64,000 bases of DNA from Neobacillus sp. PS3-40 (GCF_030915485.1 NZ_CP133266.1:1674001-1738000), one strand, 5' to 3'. Positions 53,447 to 61,824 are shown, counted from the first letter of the stretch. Notes: generated by a model not told the origin, from the letters alone. Program-made: numbers and translations.

Positions 53447-54286
53447 TTGAAAAAAATTCTTGTGTTATTTTTATTAATTTGCCTATTGTATATTGGGTTT
53501 CAGAACTTAGATAAAATTTCCTGGTTGGGCAATCAAAATAGTCCGATACATGTTAGCAAGCATACCAATTTGATTAAGTTCGATATATCTGGCATCGGGA
53601 CGACTATTATCCCAGAGAATCGAAATGATCTGGAAGCCGAACTTAAAGGTAAAGGGAAGGTTATTGTAAAAGAAAATGGTGACAGTATATCTGTGCAATA
53701 CAAACACAAATGGTTTGATTGGTTCTCCTTTTTCGATAATTCTAAGTTAACAATTTATATTCCTGAAGATTACCATCAAGATATGAACATAAAAGTTGGT
53801 TCAGGAAATGTAAATTATGATGGAATGTCTTCAGAATTAGATAATCTTAAAGTGGATATGGTTTCAGGAAATATTCATTTAAATAATTTGAAGGTTAACC
53901 AGTTTGAACATACCAGCTCTTCTGGAAATACGGTTGCCAATTCACTTTCAACAAGAACAGGATCTATTCATCTAAGTTCCGGGAATATTATCTTGAATCA
54001 CTATCGCGGAAAGCTAAAAGCCAATTTATCTTCCGGAAATTTCAAGGTTCAAATGGACAAATTAACAAATGATGTTGATATCCATGTTAGTTCAGGGAAT
54101 ATGTTACTTGACTTACCAGGAGATGCTGATTTTACTATCAACGGGGATAGTAGCAGTGGGATAATTTCAAATAATTTTCCTCTGAAAAATCAAAGTGAAA
54201 CCAGAAAACACTTGGAAGGTATCCATGGTTCAGGAAAACACAAAATTGATCTAGGTGTTTCAAGCGGGAGAATTAGGATTTATTAA
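53447..54286 (+). CDS. LiaG-like DUF4097 protein
   Basis: About 279 residues with an N-terminal membrane anchor (ILVLFLLICLLYIGF) and an extracellular right-handed beta domain built from repeats with the pattern SSGN-I (VSGNIHLNNL, SSGNTVANSL, SSGNIILNHY, SSGNFKVQMD, SSGNMLLDLP). This is the DUF4097/LiaG family linked with cell-envelope stress operons. The start is TTG at 53447 after AGCAGGT; an upstream TTG at 53426 has no site. No liaRS genes adjoin. It stands alone. Confidence 0.83.
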   Translation: MKKILVLFLLICLLYIGFQNLDKISWLGNQNSPIHVSKHTNLIKFDISGIGTTIIPENRNDLEAELKGKGKVIVKENGDSISVQYKHKWFDWFSFFDNSKLTIYIPEDYHQDMNIKVGSGNVNYDGMSSELDNLKVDMVSGNIHLNNLKVNQFEHTSSSGNTVANSLSTRTGSIHLSSGNIILNHYRGKLKANLSSGNFKVQMDKLTNDVDIHVSSGNMLLDLPGDADFTINGDSSSGIISNNFPLKNQSETRKHLEGIHGSGKHKIDLGVSSGRIRIY

Positions 54287-54310
54287 TTTTTTCTTTAAAG
54301 AAGTATGCAT

Positions 54311-54339
54311 AACCCCGTCAAATAAATTTGGCGGGGTTT
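54311..54339. terminator. Bidirectional terminator between the LiaG-like and RmlD-like genes
   Basis: AACCCCG-CAAAT pairs with ATTTG-CGGGGTT, with one mismatch, and T-rich tracts follow on both strands. Confidence 0.82.
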
Positions 54340-54343
54340 GCTT

Positions 54344-55180
54344 TTATTTATTTTCTAGATCATCAATTAGTTGTTGATGATTTAGTTGCAACTGGTTTGG
54401 TAAACTTTTTCTTGATAATAGCGAGTTATAATACCGAGTTGGCACTCCCCCAGAAAAGTCATCTTGCACCTTTTCTTCAAAATGAACATTCGAATATCCC
54501 AATCGCTGCACCAATTCTTTTGTAAACTCTGAATGGTTCATAATATCTGATGTAGCCAAATGAAAGATACCTGGAAGCCAATGATTCAATATGTATTCTA
54601 TTTGTTTAGCTAACATAACATCCGAATTCCTAGTAGAATACAAATTTGTATAAATATCGATCGGAATTCTTTCCTCTATCTTTTGTCGTAACTCATTTAT
54701 TCTTGGTGAATGCTTGCCAAGGATCGTTGGAATTCGGACAACAGCTAGTGAGTCATGAAGATATTCAGCCATTACCCTCTCACATTCAATCTTATATTGC
54801 CCATAATCACTAAACGCCTTTGGCTCATCCTCTTCATAATGAGGACTATCAATAGCTCCATCAAACACATTTGCTGTCGAGCAAAAAACCATTCTTCCAT
54901 CCTTTAGTTGCAAATACTCTGCTGTCCTTTGATGGAATAGTAGCTGTTTCTCAAAATCACCACGCAAAGCCATTATCACAAAGTCAGGTTTGACTTTTTC
55001 CAAAAAACGGCCCAAATCATCAAGTTGTTCAATCCCTAGCTGTGAAACTTTATTGGCATTTAATAGAAGGGGCTTATTCTGATTGTACGTGCCATACACA
55101 TCATAATTTTTATCTACTAATAACCGGCCTAATGCCTGCCCAATCGTACCACTAATTCCAAAGATAATTACTTTTTTCAA
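54344..55180 (-). CDS. RmlD-like NAD(P)-dependent sugar-nucleotide reductase
   Basis: The 278 residues are a short-chain dehydrogenase with Rossmann motif KVIIFGISGTIGQALGRLL at the N-terminus, a Ser/Thr region FCSTANVFDGAIDSPHYEED and the catalytic pair in DYGQYKIECERVM (Tyr-x-x-x-Lys) near residue 130. The fold type is dTDP-4-dehydrorhamnose reductase-like. No other rhamnose gene is near, so the substrate is open. A MITE-like element lies 26 bases upstream of its start. Confidence 0.82.
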   Translation of the reverse strand: MKKVIIFGISGTIGQALGRLLVDKNYDVYGTYNQNKPLLLNANKVSQLGIEQLDDLGRFLEKVKPDFVIMALRGDFEKQLLFHQRTAEYLQLKDGRMVFCSTANVFDGAIDSPHYEEDEPKAFSDYGQYKIECERVMAEYLHDSLAVVRIPTILGKHSPRINELRQKIEERIPIDIYTNLYSTRNSDVMLAKQIEYILNHWLPGIFHLATSDIMNHSEFTKELVQRLGYSNVHFEEKVQDDFSGGVPTRYYNSLLSRKSLPNQLQLNHQQLIDDLENK

Positions 55181-55205
55181 TGCCTCTCCCCACTTTCTTT
55201 TTTAA

Positions 55206-55365
55206 GGCTCTTTTCTTAAACTTTGTTGCTATTTGAAGGTAATATGGTGTGTTATATCAGTTTATCGATGAATCAGTAGGCAATTTTTAAGAAAAGAGCA
55301 CGATATCATAGTAATTACGGGTTTTAGACTAGGTACGTAAAACAACAATCTGTACGAAAACAGCC
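55206..55365 (+). mobile_element. MITE-like element M, copy 2 (160 bp)
   Basis: The ends are GGCTCTTTTC and GAAAACAGCC, with the perfect flanking 8-bp duplication TTTTTTAA. The sequence is nearly identical to copy 1 at 10142. It lies just upstream of the RmlD-like gene, divergent from nagA. Confidence 0.88.
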
Positions 55366-55405
55366 TTTTTTAAAAATAAACTTAATAAACTTGTAATTTT
55401 CCCGC

Positions 55406-55424
55406 TATAGATATCTATACCAAT
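55406..55424. promoter_or_regulatory. NagR (DasR-type) operator 1
   Basis: On the minus strand ATTGGTATAGATATCTAT is close to the known B. subtilis NagR (YvoA) sites of nagAB and nagP. It lies about 180 bases upstream of nagA. Confidence 0.75.
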
Positions 55425-55528
55425 TTTAGGGATATTTTTTAAAAATCAAATCAATTTTAACAATAAAGTAAGAAAATACGCAGTTTTTTCATATACTAGA
55501 TAAAGAACACTTACTTTTCCTTCTCCGA

Positions 55529-55546
55529 ATTGGTATAGACAACTAT
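55529..55546. promoter_or_regulatory. NagR (DasR-type) operator 2
   Basis: ATTGGTATAGACAACTAT matches the DasR/NagR element, 48 bases before the nagA start. The nearby TAGACA and TAAAAT, 18 bases apart, could be the promoter, in which case the operator covers the -35 region. Confidence 0.85.
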
Positions 55547-55594
55547 AACTCGAAAATGGTAAAATGCAGTATAGACAGAAAGGAAGTATGTGTG

Positions 55595-56788
55595 ATGAAT
55601 TCGAAAGTTACCCCTATTTTACTTAAGAATATTCAAATATATACTGAAGAACACATCATCGAAAATGGATATCTAAAATTTAAAAATGAAAAAGTGATTG
55701 AGCTCGGAGCAATGGACGATTTAATAAAAACAGAGGGATTCAAGGTTATTGATATCCCCTTACATTATAAAGCAATTCCTGGTTTTATTGATGTTCATAT
55801 TCATGGTGTCAGTGGAGCCGATGCAATGGATGCCACAACAGAAGCCCTAGAAACCATGACTTCAAGCCTTCCTGGCGAAGGAACAACCAGCCTTTTAGCT
55901 ACAACAATGACACAGAGTGAAAAGCAAATTGAGGATGCATTAGTAAATGCGGGGGATTTTATCCAGAAATATCAATCACCCGGAAAAGCAGAAATACTCG
56001 GAATTCATCTTGAAGGCCCATTTGTAAATCCCGTCAAAGCAGGCGCTCAGCCACTTCAGCATATGGTGAATCCTACCATTGAATTATTTAAAAGATGGGA
56101 AACCCTATCAAATAAAAATATTAAACTTGTCACATTAGCACCTGAGCAACCCGGTGGACTAGAAATGATCCGCTATTTAAAGGCTAGTGGGATTATTGCC
56201 TCTATTGGTCATTCAGATGCAACATATGAAGAAGTTTTAACAGCAATAGATGCTGGTGCCAACCACGTTACACATCTTTTTAATCAGATGACGGGACTTC
56301 ATCATCGTGAACCAGGTGTTGTAGGTGCAGCCTTATTACATGATGAATTAATGGCTGAAGTAATTGTTGATGGAGTTCATGTTCGTCCAGAGATAATAAA
56401 GCTTGCTTATAAACAAAAGCGAAAAGAAGGATTAATTCTGATAACAGACTCAATGCGTGCGAAATGCTTAAAAAATGGCCATTATGATCTCGGTGGTCAA
56501 GAAGTAACCGTAGGAGATGGGAAAGCCGTTCTTCACGACGGAACACTTGCCGGAAGTATTTTGAGACTTGGGCAAGCAGTCAAAAACATTTCGGCTTTTA
56601 CAGGTTGTTCACTTGGAGATGCTATCGAAATGGCTTCTGTTAACCCTGCAAAACAATTAAACATTTATGATCGCAAAGGCAGCATTAACATCGGAAAAGA
56701 TGCTGACATTGTTATTCTAGACGAAAATCACGAAGTGTTTATGACATTTTGCCGTGGGGAACTTGCATTTACTAAAGGGGGAAAATAA
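55595..56788 (+). CDS. nagA: N-acetylglucosamine-6-phosphate deacetylase
   Basis: The enzyme removes the acetyl group from GlcNAc-6-phosphate. The amidohydrolase features are PGFIDVHIHGVSGADAMDAT (metal His pair), ILGIHLEGPFVNP, GIIASIGHSDATYEE, GANHVTHLFNQMTGLHHREPGVVGAALL and LITDSMRAKCL. The ATG at 55595 follows AAAGGAAG; the ATG at 55556 has no site. The 397-residue size is usual. It is the first gene of nagA-nagB under two NagR operators. Confidence 0.96.
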   Translation: MNSKVTPILLKNIQIYTEEHIIENGYLKFKNEKVIELGAMDDLIKTEGFKVIDIPLHYKAIPGFIDVHIHGVSGADAMDATTEALETMTSSLPGEGTTSLLATTMTQSEKQIEDALVNAGDFIQKYQSPGKAEILGIHLEGPFVNPVKAGAQPLQHMVNPTIELFKRWETLSNKNIKLVTLAPEQPGGLEMIRYLKASGIIASIGHSDATYEEVLTAIDAGANHVTHLFNQMTGLHHREPGVVGAALLHDELMAEVIVDGVHVRPEIIKLAYKQKRKEGLILITDSMRAKCLKNGHYDLGGQEVTVGDGKAVLHDGTLAGSILRLGQAVKNISAFTGCSLGDAIEMASVNPAKQLNIYDRKGSINIGKDADIVILDENHEVFMTFCRGELAFTKGGK

Positions 56789-56789
56789 G

Positions 56790-57527
56790 ATGAAGATTAT
56801 CGAAGCAAAAGATTATAATAAAATGAGTGCATTGGCAGCAGATTATATTATTGAAAAAATTAAAGCAAACCCAAACCTTAACCTTGGACTCGCTACTGGC
56901 GGGACTCCAGTTGGAATTTATTCAAATTTAATTAATGATCATCAAAAAAATGGGCTATCCTACCGGAACATAACTACTTTTAATTTAGATGAGTATGTTG
57001 GGCTTTCAGGGGAAAACCCAAATAGCTACCGCTATTACATGGACGATCAACTTTTTAATCATATTGATATTCAAAAATCGAAAACAAATATTCCACGTGG
57101 TGATGTGGCTGATATTCAAAAAGAGTGCCTTGATTATGAAAAACTAATTGCAAACCAGGGTGGCATTGATCTTCAAATTCTTGGAATTGGCAGCAATGGT
57201 CATATTGGATTTAATGAACCGGGTACTTCATTTGACTCCAATACCCATGTCGTTCAATTAGCTCCATCTACTCTTGAAGCAAACGCAAGATTTTTTAATA
57301 GCCCAGAGGAAGTCCCTACAGAAGCCGTTACAATGGGAATTGCAACGATTATGAAAAGCAAACAAATCCTGTTACTAATTTCGGGGGAAAGCAAAAAAGA
57401 AGCTCTATTCAGGCTCATAAATGGTGAAGTTAATGAAAGCTTCCCAGCATCTGTGTTGAAAAATCATCCATGTGTTACAATTATTGCAGATGAAGCTGCA
57501 TTAGCAGATATTAAGGTTCACAGTTGA
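56790..57527 (+). CDS. nagB: Glucosamine-6-phosphate deaminase
   Basis: NagB turns glucosamine-6-phosphate into fructose-6-phosphate and ammonia. Key sequence: LGLATGGTPVGIY near residue 36, TFNLDEYVGLSGENPNSYRYYM with the catalytic Asp, and LGIGSNGHIGFNEPGTSF with the catalytic His. The ATG at 56790 comes one base after the nagA stop, with AAAGGGGG in the end of nagA. The earlier open start at 56754 is inside nagA. The 245 residues are normal. Confidence 0.97.
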   Translation: MKIIEAKDYNKMSALAADYIIEKIKANPNLNLGLATGGTPVGIYSNLINDHQKNGLSYRNITTFNLDEYVGLSGENPNSYRYYMDDQLFNHIDIQKSKTNIPRGDVADIQKECLDYEKLIANQGGIDLQILGIGSNGHIGFNEPGTSFDSNTHVVQLAPSTLEANARFFNSPEEVPTEAVTMGIATIMKSKQILLLISGESKKEALFRLINGEVNESFPASVLKNHPCVTIIADEAALADIKVHS

Positions 57528-57553
57528 GGTTTTTCCTCCTGTGTCCTTTTTTT
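57519..57553 (+). terminator. Terminator of nagA-nagB
   Basis: CACAG-tt-GAGG pairs with CCTC-CTGTG around a loop of five T, followed by TCCTTTTTTT. The hairpin includes the nagB stop codon, and MITE copy 3 begins at the end of its T-run. Confidence 0.75.
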
Positions 57554-57558
57554 AAAAG

Positions 57559-57719
57559 GCTATTTTCGCATAGATTGTTGTTTTTCGTACCTAATCTAAA
57601 AACCCGAAATAACAATAGTATCGTGCTCTTTTCTTAAAAACTTCCTAAGGTTTTCATCGGTAAACTGGAATCCCATTCTAATTTAGTTTCAACTAGCAAC
57701 AAAGTTTAAGAAAAGAGCC
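57559..57719 (-). mobile_element. MITE-like element M, copy 3 (161 bp)
   Basis: On the minus strand it runs GGCTCTTTTC to GAAAATAGCC and is flanked by the perfect 8-bp duplication TTTTAAAA. It is of the same subtype as copy 4 (internal region with TTTACCGATGAAAAC-like sequence). It separates nagB from nagR. Confidence 0.88.
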
Positions 57720-57788
57720 TTTTAAAAAGATCATAAAAACTTAGACTATCTGTGTAAGTTTGTAGAGAAAGGATGCAATTGAGAGGAA

Positions 57789-58511
57789 ATGATTAAGAAA
57801 AATTCCCCCATTCCAATTTATTATCAACTCGAAGAACTTATTAAAGAGCTAATTGAAAAAGGTGAGCTAAAGCCCGGAGATTCCATTCCTGCCGAAAGAG
57901 AATACGCTGAAAAATATCAAATTAGTCGGATGACTGTTAGGCAGGCATTCACTCAACTTGTTAATGATGGGTATCTACACCGAATCCAAGGAAAAGGTAC
58001 CTTTGTTGCTGACCGCAAAATTGAACAACCTCTTCAAGGCTTAACTAGTTTTACCGAAGATATGAAGGCGAGAGGGTTAAAACCTGGGAATCAATTAATA
58101 CACTTTGAAATTATTCCGGCAACTAGTCAAATCGCAACCCAATTAGCCATTCAAGAATATGGTCCAGTTTATGAAATAAAGCGTATTCGGTTAGCCGATG
58201 ATGTTCCAATGGCTTTGGAAACCAATTATATTTCAGCTAATTTAATTAAAGGACTAACAGAACAAATAGTAAATCAATCTCTATATGCACATATTGAAGG
58301 ACAACTTGGCCTCCTAATTGATCATGCTTCCCAAGTGATTGAATCTTCAATTGCCAATCAAATCGAAGCTCAGTATTTGAAAATCAAAAAAGGAACCCCT
58401 GTCATGCTGATCCAAAGAAATACATATTTACAAGATGGAACTCCTGTCGAATTTGTAAAATCAGCCTACCGCGCAGATCGATACAAATTTATGATTCAGA
58501 TGAAAAGATAA
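57789..58511 (+). CDS. nagR: GntR/HutC-family repressor of amino-sugar use
   Basis: The 240 residues have an N-terminal winged HTH (IPIYYQLEELIKELIEKGELKPGDSIPAEREYAEKYQISRMTVRQAFTQLVNDGYLHRIQGKGTFVA) and a UTRA effector domain with RIRLADDVPMALETNYI. It matches NagR (YvoA). By family it binds glucosamine-6-P or GlcNAc-6-P and then leaves its operators, two of which are found before nagA. It is separated from nagB by a terminator and a MITE, so it probably has its own promoter. Confidence 0.95.
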   Translation: MIKKNSPIPIYYQLEELIKELIEKGELKPGDSIPAEREYAEKYQISRMTVRQAFTQLVNDGYLHRIQGKGTFVADRKIEQPLQGLTSFTEDMKARGLKPGNQLIHFEIIPATSQIATQLAIQEYGPVYEIKRIRLADDVPMALETNYISANLIKGLTEQIVNQSLYAHIEGQLGLLIDHASQVIESSIANQIEAQYLKIKKGTPVMLIQRNTYLQDGTPVEFVKSAYRADRYKFMIQMKR

Positions 58512-58525
58512 ATGTGGAGGCTACC

Positions 58526-59263
58526 ATGTTAGAACAATACTTTCAAAATCTTAAGCAATTGTTGGCAACTATTGAACAAGAGGAAGAAGAGAATATAAAA
58601 ATGGCAGCACAAAAAGTGGCCCATTGTATTCAAGAAAATGGGATCATTCACGTATTTGGCTGTGGACATTCTCACATGCTCGGCGAGGAATTATTTTACC
58701 GGGCTGGCGGACTAGTGCCAATCAACCCTATCCTTATTGAAGATTTAATGCTTCATAAAGGGGCTGTTCGTTCTTCACAATTAGAGAAGAAAAATGACTT
58801 TGCCATGCCTTTTATGAGTAAGGTCACTATTAAACCAGAAGATATTGTGTTGGTTGCATCCACATCAGGCAGAAATCCAGTTCCAATTGATGTAGCCAGA
58901 ATAGCCAAGGACCAGGGTGCGTTTGTCATCGCAATCACTTCACCAAGCTACGCTAAAAGCCAATCTTCTAGGCATAAGAGTGGGAAGTACTTGTACAATA
59001 CAGTTGACCTCTCCATCAATAATCATATAGAAGTCGGGGATGCCCTTATGAAACATGAATCTCTCAACATTCCCTTTGGCTCTGGTTCCACTGTGATCGG
59101 GATGGCAATTGCAAATGGAATCATGGTAGAAGCAATCAAAGTGATGATAGAAAATGATTTCAATCCGCCTATATTTAAAAGTGGCAATGTTGATGATGCT
59201 GAAGAACATAATAGGGAATTAATCAATAAGTACAAAGAAAGGATTCCGATGCTGGAATCCTAA
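58526..59263 (+). CDS. SIS-domain protein (UPF0309-like)
   Basis: The 245 residues include a sugar-isomerase domain: IIHVFGCGHSHMLGEELFYRAGGL near residues 35-58 and VLVASTSGRNPVPIDVARIAKDQGAFVIAITS near residues 111-142. The phosphosugar-binding Ser/Thr residues in STSGRNP are present. It is of UPF0309 type and starts in the nagR transcript: ATG at 58526 follows GTGGAGG a few bases after the nagR stop. An amino-sugar phosphate is its likely ligand. Confidence 0.85.
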   Translation: MLEQYFQNLKQLLATIEQEEEENIKMAAQKVAHCIQENGIIHVFGCGHSHMLGEELFYRAGGLVPINPILIEDLMLHKGAVRSSQLEKKNDFAMPFMSKVTIKPEDIVLVASTSGRNPVPIDVARIAKDQGAFVIAITSPSYAKSQSSRHKSGKYLYNTVDLSINNHIEVGDALMKHESLNIPFGSGSTVIGMAIANGIMVEAIKVMIENDFNPPIFKSGNVDDAEEHNRELINKYKERIPMLES

Positions 59264-59325
59264 AGTTTAATGGGATGCTCCCAATAGTGGATCGGTAACA
59301 CTGAGGTCATCCCAAGCATCGGTTG

Positions 59326-59592
59326 TTTCGCTGATATACTTGGTTTTTCGCCGATATATTTGGTTTTCGCTGATATATTTGGGTTTTCGCCGATATATTT
59401 GGTTTTCGCTGATATACTTGGTTTTTCGCTGATATATTTGGTTTTTCGCCGATATATTTGGTTTTCGCTGATATACTTGGTTTTTCGCCGATATATTTGG
59501 TTTTTGCTGATATATTTGGTTTTTGCTGATATATTTGGTTTTTCGCTGATATATTTGGTTTTTCGCCGATATATTTGATTTTTCGCTGATAA
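59326..59592. repeat. Minisatellite with 20-bp units, about 13.5 copies
   Basis: The unit is TTCGCYGATATAYTTGGTTT of 19-21 bases. Units differ at two places: CGCT or CGCC, and TATATTT or TATACTT; two units lack the C of TTCG. One frame stays open (59360-59578, reading FADIFGF and SLIYLVF repeats), but it has no ribosome binding site and is not taken as a gene. It lies between the SIS gene and a terminator. Confidence 0.95.
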
Positions 59593-59617
59593 ATCTCTCT
59601 ACATGGGAGATTTTTTT
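59591..59617 (+). terminator. Terminator of nagR-SIS
   Basis: AAATCTC/GAGATTT with a loop of about 9 is followed by TTTT on the plus strand, directly after the minisatellite. Confidence 0.7.
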
Positions 59618-59668
59618 AAAAAGACTGGTAGGTACCGTTGCGCTTTATTATACTAAATGAAATCCATG

Positions 59669-61300
59669 TCAATATGGACCCTGTCTCCTTTTCTTCCTTA
59701 TACTCTTTAGCCATTTTTGTTGCCTCAGATTACAAACAACATATCCTGCTAAAGATACACAAATCAATCCCGTCGAGCCTTCCCATACTAGTTTGGATTT
59801 TATAAAGACTCCCAAAAATACTCCTAGCAATCCTAAAACTCCGAGCATAAAAACCTGCTTCTTCTGATTTTCATAAATTGAAAATGCGAATTCCCTTTGT
59901 TGCTGTGTTTCTTTTAATTCGAGGTATTGTTTCGGCGTTTTAACTAAATCAGAGATTGAATGAAAAATTTGAAAGACGGGTTGAGAATGAATCCATTTTA
60001 AGATCAATTTCCATTTGTTTGTATTACTTTGATTAAGCCAATCCTTAAAAGCTGGTTCCATAATTTTCAAACTTTCTTTGGTTGGGCAAACCGTACGCAA
60101 TATCCCCTCAATCGTAACGAATGAACGGCCTAAAAAAATAAATCTGGTTGGTACTTGGATTGGCAGAGATTTTACGATATCATTCATCTCTTTTTTTACT
60201 GCGAAAATATCCATTTCTTTCAAATCTGCGATATTAAAGGATAAAGCTTCTTTCAACAGACTTTCAATATCTTTGGAATTTGCATTTGGAAGTAAGAAGC
60301 CTAATTCGACTAAAATTTCTGCTGCCTGTGAATAATTTTTCAGCAAGATTGTTTCTAACAAACCTTGAAAGTTTGTCGCATCTTTTTTAGAAATTTCGCC
60401 AACCATACCAAAATCAAGAAGAACCAAAGTTCCATCCAATTTCACGAGTACATTTCCAGCATGTGGGTCCGCATGAAATATTCCTGCTTCCAACCATTGC
60501 GGGATAAAAACACGAAATAGGGCTTGAGCTAATTCCCCGCGGTCGATATGATGTTGATCGAGAAAGTCAGTATCCGTAATTCTTACTGCATCAACCCACT
60601 CCATCACTAACACATGCGAAGTACAAAGTTCCTCATACATTTTTGGAATCTTAAGTCCTTCAGTAGATTGAAAACGCTGACGAAAATGATTAGCCGTTTC
60701 CATTTCTTTTTTAAAATCTAGCTCTCTTTCGATAACCTGTTTTAGCTCTTTATAGAGCAGTTTAAAATTGATAAACCCTTTTGGAACTGGTGCAAAGTGG
60801 TGCACAAACCAGATAACAATTGACAATGACCGAAAATCAGTGCCCACAATAGATTGAATCGTGGGGCGTTGAACCTTAACAGCAACTTTCGTTCCATCCT
60901 GTAATATGCCACGATACACTTCTCCAATCGATGCGGAAGCAACTACTTTTGGTTCAATCGATACGAGCTTGTCCTCTATTCGGCCATCCCACTCTCTTTC
61001 CAGGACTTTTTTTATATCTTCCCAAGGAGATGGGGGGACTTGATCAACGAGATCCTCAATTTGCTTGATAAAACCATTCGGAAGCACATCCGCACGGATA
61101 CTTAAAAATTGTCCAACCTTAATTAACAGCCCTTCTAATTCAAAAAGGGTCTGGCGAAACTGTATTCCGATTCTTCCCCATAATTCTTCCTTTTCGATAT
61201 CAGACCTCTTACGGAATCGATACCAATATACTTGAATAAAAACGGAAAGTGCAAACGATAATACCTTCCACATTCGATATAATTTTCGGTTGGACTTCAT
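59669..61300 (-). CDS. UbiB/ABC1 (AarF) family atypical kinase
   Basis: The 543 residues show the family features: the KxGQ motif in LEGLLIKVGQFLSIRADVLP near residue 62, the A-rich loop VASASIGEVYRGIL near residue 122, AVKVQRP, HADPHAGNVLV and LLDFGMVGEI. Two membrane segments lie at the C-terminus (LGVLGLLGVFLGVFI; GLICVSLAGYVVC). UbiB relatives aid isoprenoid quinone synthesis or lipid handling, and the exact role in Bacillus is unknown. AAGGAGG precedes the ATG. A family R repeat lies 27 bases upstream. Confidence 0.9.
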   Translation of the reverse strand: MKSNRKLYRMWKVLSFALSVFIQVYWYRFRKRSDIEKEELWGRIGIQFRQTLFELEGLLIKVGQFLSIRADVLPNGFIKQIEDLVDQVPPSPWEDIKKVLEREWDGRIEDKLVSIEPKVVASASIGEVYRGILQDGTKVAVKVQRPTIQSIVGTDFRSLSIVIWFVHHFAPVPKGFINFKLLYKELKQVIERELDFKKEMETANHFRQRFQSTEGLKIPKMYEELCTSHVLVMEWVDAVRITDTDFLDQHHIDRGELAQALFRVFIPQWLEAGIFHADPHAGNVLVKLDGTLVLLDFGMVGEISKKDATNFQGLLETILLKNYSQAAEILVELGFLLPNANSKDIESLLKEALSFNIADLKEMDIFAVKKEMNDIVKSLPIQVPTRFIFLGRSFVTIEGILRTVCPTKESLKIMEPAFKDWLNQSNTNKWKLILKWIHSQPVFQIFHSISDLVKTPKQYLELKETQQQREFAFSIYENQKKQVFMLGVLGLLGVFLGVFIKSKLVWEGSTGLICVSLAGYVVCNLRQQKWLKSIRKKRRQGPY

Positions 61301-61327
61301 AAGGAATCCTCCTTGGTTGTTTATATT

Positions 61328-61431
61328 TTAGCTAATCAGAATCTATATTCATAAATTCTGCTAGCGCACAAGGACAACTACGCCTCTGTCATCCTCCTTA
61401 GAGGGGCTGGCCAATCAGCGATTTTTCTTTA
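61328..61431 (-). repeat. Dispersed three-hairpin repeat, family R, copy 3
   Basis: This copy is in minus orientation, so it lies in the sense direction in the leader of the UbiB-like gene. Its hairpins are TCGCTGATTGGCCAG, AAGG...CCTT and AGAATTTATgaatATAGATTCT with one changed pair. It is the most divergent full copy. Confidence 0.75.
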
Positions 61432-61568
61432 AAAGGATTATAGCAGATGTTGGGATTTATTTTATCAGAACTCTAGAAAATAGACAGGCTCATAAGAATA
61501 GTTTAGCAGATAGATTTCTTGAAGAGGGAGTTTTGAAACATATATAGTGGATTTTACTTAAACACAAA

Positions 61569-61731
61569 GGCTCTTTTCTTAAACTTTGTTGCTATTTGGA
61601 ACTAAATTAGAATGGTATTCCTGTTTACCGATAAAAACTGTAGGAAGTTTTTTAAGAAAAGAGCACGATACCGTTGTTATTTCGGGTTTTTAGACTAGGT
61701 ACGAAAAACAACAATCTATGCGAAAACAGCC
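61569..61731 (+). mobile_element. MITE-like element M, copy 4 (163 bp)
   Basis: The ends are GGCTCTTTTC and GAAAACAGCC, flanked on both sides by the perfect 8-bp duplication AACACAAA. This duplication is not a T-run, so it cannot be a chance effect of simple sequence. It is of the copy-3 subtype. The 61432-61568 stretch shows no gene. Confidence 0.9.
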
Positions 61732-61799
61732 AACACAAAAGATACATTTGATAACTCAGAGGAATTCCCTTCAAATTTCAGAGAAAAATGGTCAACCAA

Positions 61800-61824
61800 A
61801 CTAATTGGCTGACCTTATTTTACT
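61800..61824. terminator. Terminator of the 3-hydroxyacyl-CoA dehydrogenase gene
   Basis: GGTCA-CCAA and TTGG-TGACC pair around a short loop, with ATTTTTC on the minus and TTATTTT on the plus side. Confidence 0.75.

Noticed and set aside
59360-59578. Open frame of 72 codons reading repeated FADIFGF / SLIYLVF
   Set aside because: It lies wholly inside the 20-bp minisatellite, stays open only because of the unit length, and has no ribosome binding site.
59326-59592. Tandem array considered as a CRISPR
   Set aside because: Units of about 20 bp follow each other without spacers, so it is a minisatellite.
61432-61568. Possible remnant of a transposase right of repeat R copy 3
   Set aside because: Short hydrophilic stretches are seen in one frame, but stops are frequent and no recognised motif is present.
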